Below, one piece after another: positions 25,505-32,249 of a DNA stretch of 33,027 bases. Source of the stretch: Pseudomonadales bacterium (lineage in GTDB: Bacteria; Pseudomonadota; Gammaproteobacteria; Pseudomonadales; JAHRWD01); assembly GCA_016763075.1 (NCBI GenBank), contig JAESUM010000054.1, positions 1 through 33,027 of the forward strand, written 5' to 3'. Each line of letters opens with the position of its first letter. Position 1 is the stretch's first letter. Both the position numbers and the translations under genes were made by a program. A model generated the notes under the pieces. The model was not told the DNA's origin and made no database searches. It was given only the letters and a program-made list of their open reading frames with translations.

Positions 25505-25966
25505 TTATTTTAAAACCTTGGGCCAAAAAGCATTGGCTTTAATGATCAGTGCGCTTTTGTCGCTGAACCATTTTTGGCGAATTTCGGCGTTGTAATTAAG
25601 GTACAGCTTGGCTTCGTGAATGGCCCATTGCTTGGGATCGCCTTTGGCCGTGCTGTTATTGGCAACGGCCCAGGCGCAATAACCGCCGTATTGCGGTGCG
25701 TATTTTTCAGGCGTGGCAATAAACGCATTGAGGTTTTCTTGGCTGTTGAAATGCCATTGGGTATCCATGTATTGGGTCGAGTAATGTTTGTTGCCTTTTA
25801 CCGGTTTTCCCGCATTAAAGTAGGCAACGGTGTCGTACCCTGATAGCGCTACATTGCTGAAATACCCGGTATAAATAGCAGGCTTAGCAAAAGACTGACT
25901 AGAAAACGCAGCAACCAACACAAGAAAAGCAGCAGCCAGCATGTTCGGAGCAGGAAGTTTGTTCAT
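25505..25966 (-). CDS. Exported YHS-domain protein
   Basis: A 153-residue protein with a cleavable signal peptide (about 1-27, ending QSFAKPA) and a YHS-type domain (SGYDTVAYFNAGKPVKGNKHYS), a family often found with metal or copper trafficking and proposed to bind metal. The block YAPQYGGYCAWAVANNSTAKGDP also matches periplasmic YHS proteins, and includes one Cys. The ATG follows GAGG at good spacing. It is followed by the DoxX-like gene, an arrangement common in Proteobacteria and suggesting a small envelope redox or metal unit. Confidence 0.83.
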   Translation of the reverse strand: MNKLPAPNMLAAAFLVLVAAFSSQSFAKPAIYTGYFSNVALSGYDTVAYFNAGKPVKGNKHYSTQYMDTQWHFNSQENLNAFIATPEKYAPQYGGYCAWAVANNSTAKGDPKQWAIHEAKLYLNYNAEIRQKWFSDKSALIIKANAFWPKVLK

Positions 25967-26227
25967 CAGGAGCCTCGAGGTAATTATTTTTATTGTGCGT
26001 GGCGCAAAGCTACTACTTTAGGTAAGCCGGTTTACTGCTGCCGTCGCCCTGAATTCGCTACGGCTGAGCCAATTCATAAGTTAGACAGCAGGTCACCTGC
26101 TTGGTACAAGGGTTCATTGTTCGGGGTCAGATTATGAACAGTGCGATTGGTTCCGTTGCGAGTTACAAATAGGTAACGGGTAGTTTGGGTGCAGGTAACG
26201 AGCCAGCGTAAGCGGCAATCTTTGGTT

Positions 26228-26848
26228 CTACAGGTGAGGTTCATTTGGGTCGAGTGGCATTTTTTTGTGGGGAAGGCGGTGCTGCCAGTAGGTTTGCGTA
26301 GTGCCTGCCATCAGTAACAGGCTATCGTGTTCTAGCTCAACGTACACGGTTTCTTTGCTTTGTTTGTGCTTGAAGGAAAATTTGCGCTGGGCACTAAAAC
26401 TCAACGAAGCGATAGCGCGACTGGTGGTTAAGTCTCGTTCGGCATCGCTGTGCCAGCCCATGCCTTCACTGCCATCGTGATACAGGTTAAGTAAGCAAGA
26501 GTTAAAGGTTTCACCAAGAGTACTTTCTGCCAGCGCCTTTAAAGCCAGTAGATCTTGTGTCCACGGCAGTGCGCGTTTTGTGGTTTTTGAATAGGTGTAC
26601 TCAAAGGGCTGGTTGGCATACCAAGCCACCTTACGTTTAGTGGTGATACGTTTAGTGGTGATACGTTTGGTGTTGATTTTTTCACCAAAGATAATGGCCT
26701 CGTCATGGCGCCATTGTATGGTTTTTAACAGTTATTCAAAGTAATGGTCAGCATCGTGCAGCGCGGCTACTACCCCGTGATATTTGGCGATACCGTCTTG
26801 CGGCAACAGGTTGTTGGGCTGCTCTATTTTTTGTCTAAACAGATCCAT
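26228..26848 (-). pseudogene. alkB: AlkB-type 2-oxoglutarate/Fe(II) DNA dealkylase, degraded
   Basis: Oxidative repair of alkylated bases. Read through, the frame gives a family-typical protein of about 206 residues: start MDLFRQKIEQPNNLLPQ, iron ligands in MGWHSDAERD and YWQHRLP, and FNSCLLNLYHDGSEGMGWH. Three lesions are seen. (1) TAA at 26732-26734 between HYFE and LLKTIQW, where relatives have Gln, fitting a CAA-to-TAA change. (2) Two extra in-frame copies of a 15-bp unit (RITTK) before RKVAWY. (3) A run of seven A (minus strand, 26266-26260) where six would give the conserved end QMNLTCRT (family NLTFR, 2-oxoglutarate Arg). A GTG at 26629 could start a 133-residue fragment, but it would lack the normal ends. 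Confidence 0.85.
26631..26678. repeat. 15-bp tandem repeat inside the alkB remnant
   Basis: ACGTTTAGTGGTGAT recurs about three times in tandem, the last copy with changes. It encodes repeated RITTK on the minus strand and keeps the reading frame. It accounts for a 10-residue insertion relative to relatives. Confidence 0.75.
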
Positions 26849-27269
26849 TTTTAAGTCGCTTTTTGTGCCACATAATAAAAATGCCATTGCACAAGGCCTT
26901 GGAATAAACAACAAGTTGTTAACGCGTTAAGCAAGTGAGCAGCAATCCAGTAATCATAATGTGGTCAAGATATAGATTCGATTTTTTCAGATATCACGTT
27001 GCACAAAAGCTATTGCAGCTTGCAAACAATACAGTTAAAAAAAACGTTGAACGTTTTAACCGGCTTTTTATGAGCAAAAGATAAAAGCCAATGTTCCCTC
27101 TAGAGAGGTCGCACTGGCTCTAGGTAATTATGTGAAGGGATGGCAACGCAGGTGCGTTACCGGTTTAGGTGAGATTAGTGGTGCTTTTTCTTTTAGACAA
27201 ATGCATTGCTAACAAACCTAAACCGGACGCTGTACATGGTTGTACACGCCAAGTGGAAATACTAGCAGG
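26849..27269. other. Gene-free stretch with stacked inverted repeats
   Basis: No gene is seen. Inverted repeats are: a 17-bp palindrome AAAACGTT-G-AACGTTTT (27041-27057); GGCTTTTTAT/ATAAAAGCC (27062-27071 with 27081-27089); AACGCA-GG-TGCGTT (27145-27158); and 11-bp arms CCGGTTTAGGT/ACCTAAACCGG (27160-27170 with 27216-27226). TGTACA occurs twice just after. Some may terminate the coiled-coil gene that ends at 27270 on the minus strand. Confidence 0.6.
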
Positions 27270-28928
27270 CTAGAACCCGCAGGCTTTGAGCCGAGTGTCG
27301 GCTACAGTGTACGTTACAGTGTTGTCCAAATAATAAAGCCAACCTCGGTTATACACGTCTAACGTATTAGACAAATCCGTAATGTCGCGTATGAATATTT
27401 CGCTATTGTGGCCCACTGCGATCGATTGCAGCCATGTATTATCGACTTGGTAGGATTGAGAACGAATTAGATAGTCTACTCTCACCCAAAACTGCGTGTC
27501 GTTCGTCCACAAGAAAGATTGGAGGCCGTACGTGCGCGCATAGCTGGTGGCGTGTGAGCCGTTGATCCTATAACCCGCGAAATAATCTCCGGAGTCGACT
27601 ATGCAGTGCTTCGTGGTGCGCCCATTCGCGGGGACGTGAGCCACAATTCCAACCCACTTGTTTAGCGTAATCGTAGATCGGAAAAACTTACGTATTGCCT
27701 CGACGTGATGCTCTCCTTTATGGCGCGTGTCTGTTACCAAATGAACTGCTGGTCCGCCGCCTGCCTCGAGCAAGGCTATTGCATCCTCTGCTGATGAGAC
27801 GCGCTGATCTAATGACGCGACCGCCAGCGACAATTTTGCGAGTTCTTTGTGGTGGACAGTTACATGCTTGCTGAGAAGATTAAAAGAAAGAAGTAAATTG
27901 CTAAACTGCGAGTTAAGCGCCGTCAAATTGCCTGTTAACGTGCCTACCTGTGCCTGCAACGCTGAAATCGATGTGCTGTTGGAATCAACTAATGTAGCCA
28001 AAGCTAGCATTTGCTTCTGCAAATCCTTTGCAATCGCACTATTCGTTTTAGCAAACTGCACAAGGCCGTCTTGCAAATCCGCTAGCTTAATTTCATTTGC
28101 AGCAACATCCAGATTAGTGGCGTCAATCAAGGCAGTCAGTTCTGTTTTTAAAGCTGCAATTGCAGTGTCCGATGCATCAGCATTGGTGTTAACCAGGGCT
28201 AATAAATCGTTGTACTGTGTATATAAGGTTGCAATATTGCCTTCGGCGGTAGCGATATCTGTTTCAGTTTGTAAAATTCGCCCGGTGTTGGAATCAACGA
28301 TCGCTTCCAATGATGCCAAGCTCGCATTCAAGTCATTTAAGTCACTGACCAATGCCGCTATTGCAGTAGCATTCGTTGTGGTGTCGGTTTCAAGGCCCGC
28401 TAAGCGTAATTCGGCATCAGCAATGTCGGTTTGCACATCAGCAATTAATAACTCATTGGCTGCTACGGTTGCATCGAGCGTTGTTAAATCGGTATTTAGC
28501 TGGTCGATGTCAGCTTCTGCGGTAACAATGGCTGCTTCCGCATCGGTAATTGCTTGAGTATTGGTATCAACCTGTGTGGTTAAATCACCCAATTCAGCGT
28601 CTAAAGCCGCAATTTTTGCATTGGCGAGTGCGATGTCGCTTGTGTTACCTGAAACCGTGGTTTCTAGCGCACCAAAATCGATTACCAGGCCGCCAACTGT
28701 GGTTTCTAAAATACCGACACGGCCATCTAAAGTACTTAATTCAGTGCTTAACGAAAGAATAGCCGCCGAGTTTTGTTCGATGAGTTCGCCGTTCTCATCT
28801 ATGGCGGTCGCGTTTTCTTCAATCAACGCATTTAGTTCTTGGAATGGTTTACCGTTGGGTGCGCCATAAGCAAGTTGGGGTATTAAAAGTGCGACGCCAA
28901 TGGCGCCTACAATTGGTCGTAATCTCAT
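27270..28928 (-). CDS. Secreted coiled-coil stalk protein with C-terminal globular domain
   Basis: I do not recognise a named family. The chosen ATG 28928 gives a signal peptide (MRLRPIVGAIGVALLIPQLAYGAP) after GAGG; a GTG/ATG upstream frame to 29054 adds 42 poor residues. From about residue 30 to 385 (of 552) the protein is a continuous Leu/Ile/Val heptad coiled coil with recurring NTxxI and L-E-T-x-V units, very low in Pro and aromatics and rich in Ala, Asp and Thr. A GGGP hinge then leads to a roughly 160-residue globular domain rich in aromatic residues with two Cys (KHCIVDSG and the C-terminal LKACGF). The layout resembles trimeric adhesin stalks and phage tail fibres, but there is no YadA-type membrane anchor. 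Likely surface or extracellular. Confidence 0.8.
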   Translation of the reverse strand: MRLRPIVGAIGVALLIPQLAYGAPNGKPFQELNALIEENATAIDENGELIEQNSAAILSLSTELSTLDGRVGILETTVGGLVIDFGALETTVSGNTSDIALANAKIAALDAELGDLTTQVDTNTQAITDAEAAIVTAEADIDQLNTDLTTLDATVAANELLIADVQTDIADAELRLAGLETDTTTNATAIAALVSDLNDLNASLASLEAIVDSNTGRILQTETDIATAEGNIATLYTQYNDLLALVNTNADASDTAIAALKTELTALIDATNLDVAANEIKLADLQDGLVQFAKTNSAIAKDLQKQMLALATLVDSNSTSISALQAQVGTLTGNLTALNSQFSNLLLSFNLLSKHVTVHHKELAKLSLAVASLDQRVSSAEDAIALLEAGGGPAVHLVTDTRHKGEHHVEAIRKFFRSTITLNKWVGIVAHVPANGRTTKHCIVDSGDYFAGYRINGSHATSYARTYGLQSFLWTNDTQFWVRVDYLIRSQSYQVDNTWLQSIAVGHNSEIFIRDITDLSNTLDVYNRGWLYYLDNTVTYTVADTRLKACGF

Positions 28929-29218
28929 TTTGAAGCCTCGGTTGTGTTTGTTGATATGCTCACTTTGGAAGGCCTGTACCGTGAGAGCTCTTATAATGTT
29001 GTTCGGATTGGTTGAAACGTAGACAATAATATCAGATGGCGACGATGAAAACACTCGGCAGTTCTATCGAAAAGAGGTGATGCGCTTGGCGGTGTTATAC
29101 CTTTTTTTAGCTAGCGCTATAACAGGAGCATAAGAGCAATCTGTACGGGCCCATATTGTAAGAAGGTCGTTAGCTGCCGTTAAGTTGTTCGCGTCAAGCA
29201 GAAGCGCAGAATAGATGT

Positions 29219-29337
29219 ATTAAGTTGTCAAAAGACCAGCTAAAAGACAAATGGTGAGTACAATGAAATGCCTGACTAAAGCAGCAAAGAGAAGGATTGC
29301 TCGAAGGTATTTTAAAAATTAAAGAAGGTATTTTAAA
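29219..29337. repeat. Paired 14-bp direct repeats beside the att-like site
   Basis: GAAGGTATTTTAAA occurs at 29303-29316 and 29324-29337, 21 bp apart, the second copy directly abutting the tRNA end. A 23-codon ORF (MVSTMKCLTKAAKRR...) runs through the first copy, but I cannot support it as a gene. The spacing of two helical turns is compatible with recombinase arm sites. Nothing else is seen between 28929 and 29302. Confidence 0.5.
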
Positions 29338-29362
29338 TGGTGCCCAGGAGAGGACTTGAACC
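29338..29362 (-). tRNA. 3' end fragment of a tRNA-Leu gene (attachment site)
   Basis: On the minus strand the last 25 bases of a tRNA are present: part of the T-stem, T-loop TTCAAGT, the 3' half CCTCT, acceptor strand CCTGGGC, discriminator A and encoded CCA. The match to gammaproteobacterial tRNA-Leu (5' end GCCCAGG) is from memory. The T-stem 5' half (GGTGG) already fails to pair, and no anticodon or D arm follows upstream, so this is not a functional tRNA. Such fragments mark the end of an element integrated into a tRNA 3' end. Confidence 0.8.
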
Positions 29363-29420
29363 ACCGCGTTTTAAATCTTACGGAACGCCCGTAACTTACT
29401 GATAATGCGAAAGATAAAGT

Positions 29421-29442
29421 TCTACCTGATGTTCAAGGTAGA
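29421..29442. repeat. Perfect 7-bp hairpin
   Basis: TCTACCT-GATGTTCA-AGGTAGA, with an 8-nt loop. It lies between the tRNA fragment and the hipA end and has no clear role. Confidence 0.4.
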
Positions 29443-29499
29443 GCCTAAGTGCACCACCCTAATGTTGCCTATGCGAATTCAGTTGATATGTTTACCGTA

Positions 29500-29524
29500 T
29501 CGACATATTAGCCTTATATGTCGA
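29500..29524. repeat. 9-bp inverted repeat TCGACATAT
   Basis: TCGACATAT-N7-ATATGTCGA is a perfect inverted repeat, and a third TCGACAT copy follows at 29540-29546. It lies 60-80 bp beyond the hipA stop, so it could be a terminator or protein site. Possible relation to element ends is inference. Confidence 0.45.
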
Positions 29525-29582
29525 AATAATTAGATTTTATCGACATTTATTATTTATGTGTACTGCTATGCTTGGCAGACAA

Positions 29583-30854
29583 TTATCCATCCGTTTCCAT
29601 CCGAAAATTGGGGTGTAACAATTTCCAATGCTCTTTAAGCTGCTCTTGGTGCGCTTCATTCATAGGCAGGTCTTTGAGTACATTTGGCCATAGGGTGCGC
29701 GCTTTATCCAACGTGTCTTCCAAATGCGGTTTGATAGCGCGCCATGGAATACCCGCTTTTTCTGCCCATATTTGAAAGTGGTCAAAAGAGGTTTTATACC
29801 ACTCCTTATTCTTAGCAAGGTTCAGAGCAAACTTTGTTTCGCCATTCATGTAAACGCTTGTCGTCACAATATCATAAGCGGGAGAGAGCTCGGGTGTGAT
29901 GGTATCGGGGTAAATCAAGCTCCAGTTCTTTAAATGCGCGTCACCATTGGCCAAAAGAATATTGACCAATAATCGGCGCGCAAACTGCTGAACATTGCCA
30001 AGACTGTCGCCTGTGTATTCGTATATAACTTTACCGATTTGCTCATAGTTAGCACTGTTGTATTTTTCACTAGGATATTTCACCAGAATTTGTGCGAAGT
30101 CTTCCATGTGGATACGCTGACCATCATTGCGATCAAAGCGCCTGATGGCAAAGGCATATTTTTCATCAGGCAGGTTGATAGAAGGGAGTTCGTCTAAGCT
30201 ATTTAATTCGACCAGCTTAATATCAGGTATATCAACCCCAGCCAATTCAGCAAGACGCATTGCGGTAAATTCATTTAAGGGAACATGAACGTGCTTTGTC
30301 GAAGGTGTTTTGATGATCCAGTCACCGAGTTCACCCGATTTTGCGATTTGATAACGTCCGTCTTTTTCCCTCATGGAAAATTTCATTTGTACGCCAGCCA
30401 AAGAAAAATGATGCTCGTCATCCTGTAGGCGGGTTTTGACCACTTTCGCGTTACCGGTTGCGGTTAGTAAATAGTCAGGGATGTTGTCAGGTTCAACAGG
30501 GGTTGCGATTAATGCACCGGGTAAATCCTGCCCGAGATAGGTGAATAGCTCAAACTCATTATCGATATGGGTTTTAAGACCTTGCGCTAGTAGTTCTCGT
30601 AAAGCACCTTCGGGTAACAGGTTGGATAATACAGGGTGCAGTCGTTGTCTTTTTACCCATGGTTCTGAAAGTAGTTTATCGACATTGGGGAAATCGGGAT
30701 GTGTGGTAAGGCTGAAAGTCGGTCTTGCTGAATTTACTAGAAATTCAGGCGCAAAGATTAAAATATTTCGACCACCTTTGTAGCCTGTCAAATACCCCAC
30801 AATAGTTCCATGCAGGGTAAGCTTTAATACGCTAACTTCTTCTGTGGTGCTCAT
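29583..30854 (-). CDS. hipA: HipA-like Ser/Thr kinase toxin
   Basis: Toxin kinase of the type II HipBA family, whose model member phosphorylates Glu-tRNA synthetase and induces dormancy. The 423 residues show an N-terminal subdomain, the P-loop-like FSLAGVQMKFS with Ser151 at the position of the E. coli autophosphorylation Ser150, WIIKTP (ATP Lys), catalytic LLANGDAHLKNWS (Asp305, Asn310) and the metal Asp328 in PAYDIVTT. All expected catalytic residues are present, so it should be active. The ATG overlaps hipB by 4 bp (ATGA), ensuring antitoxin comes first. It lies inside the right-hand island. I cannot tell its target from the sequence. Confidence 0.93.
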   Translation of the reverse strand: MSTTEEVSVLKLTLHGTIVGYLTGYKGGRNILIFAPEFLVNSARPTFSLTTHPDFPNVDKLLSEPWVKRQRLHPVLSNLLPEGALRELLAQGLKTHIDNEFELFTYLGQDLPGALIATPVEPDNIPDYLLTATGNAKVVKTRLQDDEHHFSLAGVQMKFSMREKDGRYQIAKSGELGDWIIKTPSTKHVHVPLNEFTAMRLAELAGVDIPDIKLVELNSLDELPSINLPDEKYAFAIRRFDRNDGQRIHMEDFAQILVKYPSEKYNSANYEQIGKVIYEYTGDSLGNVQQFARRLLVNILLANGDAHLKNWSLIYPDTITPELSPAYDIVTTSVYMNGETKFALNLAKNKEWYKTSFDHFQIWAEKAGIPWRAIKPHLEDTLDKARTLWPNVLKDLPMNEAHQEQLKEHWKLLHPNFRMETDG

Positions 30855-31156
30855 TCGTCATTCCCCAATAATTCTTGCCAAGGGTCGTCTGACAGGGTTT
30901 CTGGGGTGACAGTGCCTTTGGTGCTCATTGTGTCATTTAATAGATCGCGTACCGCACGAAGATTTTCTTGAGGTATTAACATTAGCTCCATCTTCAAGCC
31001 TTTTGCCACCAGTTCAAGGGTGTCCAATCTTGGGTTCCCCTTAGCCTCAAGCCGTTGGTACTGTTGGCGAGCCATACCGACACGAAGTATCATGTCTTCT
31101 TGCTTTAGGCCGAGCGCCTTTCTTTGTTTCTTTAGTTGTTCGTGTATGGCGCTCAT
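30851..31156 (-). CDS. hipB: HipB-like XRE antitoxin and repressor
   Basis: A 101-residue XRE/HTH_3 antitoxin paired with the HipA kinase. The N-terminal 65 residues form a classic helix-turn-helix (LGLKQEDMILRVGMARQQYQRLEAKGNPRLDTLELVAKGL split at the turn). The C-terminal tail (MSTKGTVTPETLSDDPWQELLGNDE) is acidic and flexible and may contact HipA. The start follows AGGAG, and a perfect TATAAT is about 40 bp upstream. Two palindromic operators lie upstream, so autorepression is expected. The stop overlaps hipA by 4 bp. Confidence 0.92.
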   Translation of the reverse strand: MSAIHEQLKKQRKALGLKQEDMILRVGMARQQYQRLEAKGNPRLDTLELVAKGLKMELMLIPQENLRAVRDLLNDTMSTKGTVTPETLSDDPWQELLGNDE

Positions 31157-31192
31157 GATCTTCTCCTAAAATCAAATAAGGTGCTTTAATTC

Positions 31193-31293
31193 ATTATAGA
31201 AACATATTAGTTTCTTTTTAGTTGATTGCAACTGATAAGTATCATTTGTTGTGGATTACTCATTTCTAAGCTAAAAGAAACTAATATGGTTCT
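31193..31293 (-). promoter_or_regulatory. hipBA promoter with two HipB operators
   Basis: TATAAT (minus strand, 31198-31193) is the -10. Operator 1, AGAAAC-atatta-GTTTCT (31198-31215), is a perfect 6-6-6 palindrome filling the -10/-35 spacer. Operator 2, AGAAAC-taatat-GGTTCT (31276-31293), differs at one half-site base. The two segments are also inverted copies of each other over about 20 bp, the centres 78 bp apart, allowing DNA looping. The rest of 31294-31424 is AT-rich with no feature. Confidence 0.75.
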
Positions 31294-31424
31294 TTTTGGG
31301 CTGTTCGTATCTGCCTGTTTAATTTTATATCTCGCCATTTTATATATTTTCTTTCGCGTTTCTGCCCTGATCATTATAACTACATGAATTATATATAATT
31401 ATTTAATATTAAATTAATTTACAG

Positions 31425-31458
31425 TGTCGTATGTTGGTAATATAACTGTCGTATGTTG
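31425..31458 (+). repeat. Two 12-bp direct repeats before the DUF6088 gene
   Basis: TGTCGTATGTTG occurs at 31425-31436 and 31447-31458, exactly 22 bp apart (two helical turns). The second copy ends 12 bases before the chosen start codon. Position and phasing suggest an operator for the gene's own winged-helix protein, blocking the start region. Confidence 0.65.
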
Positions 31459-31470
31459 AAGGGGTGTGTA

Positions 31471-31881
31471 ATGGCACTAAATACGCTGAAAAGTAAGATT
31501 AAATACCGCCTAAGTCGAAGTAAAGATACTGTCTTTATACCGCAGGACTTTTTTGACCTATCTGATCGGGATCAGGTAGGCCGTGTTTTGCGTCAGCTTA
31601 TTAAAGACGGTCAGCTTATTCGGTTCGGCTATGGTCTATATGCCAAAGCGAGCAAGTCGCCTTACTCTGGCAAAGTTGTGCCTGAAAAAGGGCTTCCAGT
31701 TTTGGCGCGGGAAGCGTTAACCAACAAATTAGGTATAACTGTTGATATATCAACAGCTACAAAGCGTTATAACAGCGGTGAAAGCACTCAGGTTCCAACG
31801 GGACGAGTGATAGGCGTAAAAGGCCGCGTAACACGTAAAATGGGCTATAACGGGCAGTCGGTAAAATTTGAGCGTGTCTAG
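31471..31881 (+). CDS. DUF6088 / AbiEi-like winged-helix protein
   Basis: A 136-residue protein related to the AbiEi antitoxin of type IV toxin-antitoxin systems; the DUF6088 family is found in phage-defence and mobile contexts. The N-terminal winged helix is visible (VFIPQDFFDLSDRDQVGRVLRQLIKDGQLIRFGYGLYAKA), followed by a C-terminal region of unknown function (GITVDISTATKRYNSGESTQVPTGRVIGVKGR). I chose ATG 31471, after AGGGG; an ATG at 31453 lies within the repeat operator. No AbiEii-like nucleotidyltransferase toxin follows: the next gene is an HTH protein, so this one is solitary here. Confidence 0.82.
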   Translation: MALNTLKSKIKYRLSRSKDTVFIPQDFFDLSDRDQVGRVLRQLIKDGQLIRFGYGLYAKASKSPYSGKVVPEKGLPVLAREALTNKLGITVDISTATKRYNSGESTQVPTGRVIGVKGRVTRKMGYNGQSVKFERV

Positions 31882-32015
31882 AATCTTGATTGTTATCCGA
31901 TTGAAACGCTCTTTCAGCTCAGCATAAGGCATAAAATCCATCAATATTATAAGCGTATTGTAGCCTGCCCCATTTCACCCTATTCTCTCACTTAGGCTAT
32001 TTATTGGACTACGCT

Positions 32016-32201
32016 ATGAATGATGAAATTTTGACTTTGAAAGAGGTCGCTGAGTACCTGAAACTGGCAGAAAAGACGGCCTATAGGCTTGCCCAAAAGG
32101 GCAAGTTACCGGGCTTTAAGGTTGGCGGTAGTTGGCGGTTTAAACGAGAAGATATTGAAAGCTGGATTGAACAACAAAAGAATAAAGCAGGCACAAAATA
32201 G
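32016..32201 (+). CDS. Excisionase-type helix-turn-helix protein
   Basis: A 61-residue HTH_17 (excisionase/MerR-like) DNA-binding protein: LTLKEVAEYLKLAEKTAYRLAQKGKLPGFKVGGSWRFKREDIESWIEQQ is the whole domain, split here by its usual wing. The start is ATG 32016, though a TTG at 32004 is also open. It lies 48 bp before hsdM on the same strand. Such small proteins often precede type I restriction loci on mobile islands and may control expression of the modification genes or act as an excision factor. The true role is unknown. Confidence 0.85.
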   Translation: MNDEILTLKEVAEYLKLAEKTAYRLAQKGKLPGFKVGGSWRFKREDIESWIEQQKNKAGTK

Positions 32202-32249
32202 TTTTTTTGAGCCTTGGGCTTGTTTTTAGAAAGATTCTGAGAAACCACT

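Noticed and set aside
27847-28557. 236-residue plus-strand ORF opposite the coiled-coil gene
   Set aside because: It is a shadow produced by the biased codon use of the heptad repeats; it has no domain or start signal.
29219-29326. 23-codon basic peptide ORF (MVSTMKCLTKAAKRR...)
   Set aside because: It is too short to judge, has no clear ribosome binding site, and runs into the direct repeat by the att site.
29338-29422. A complete tRNA-Leu gene
   Set aside because: Only the last 25 bases match; the T-stem does not close and no anticodon or D arm is present.
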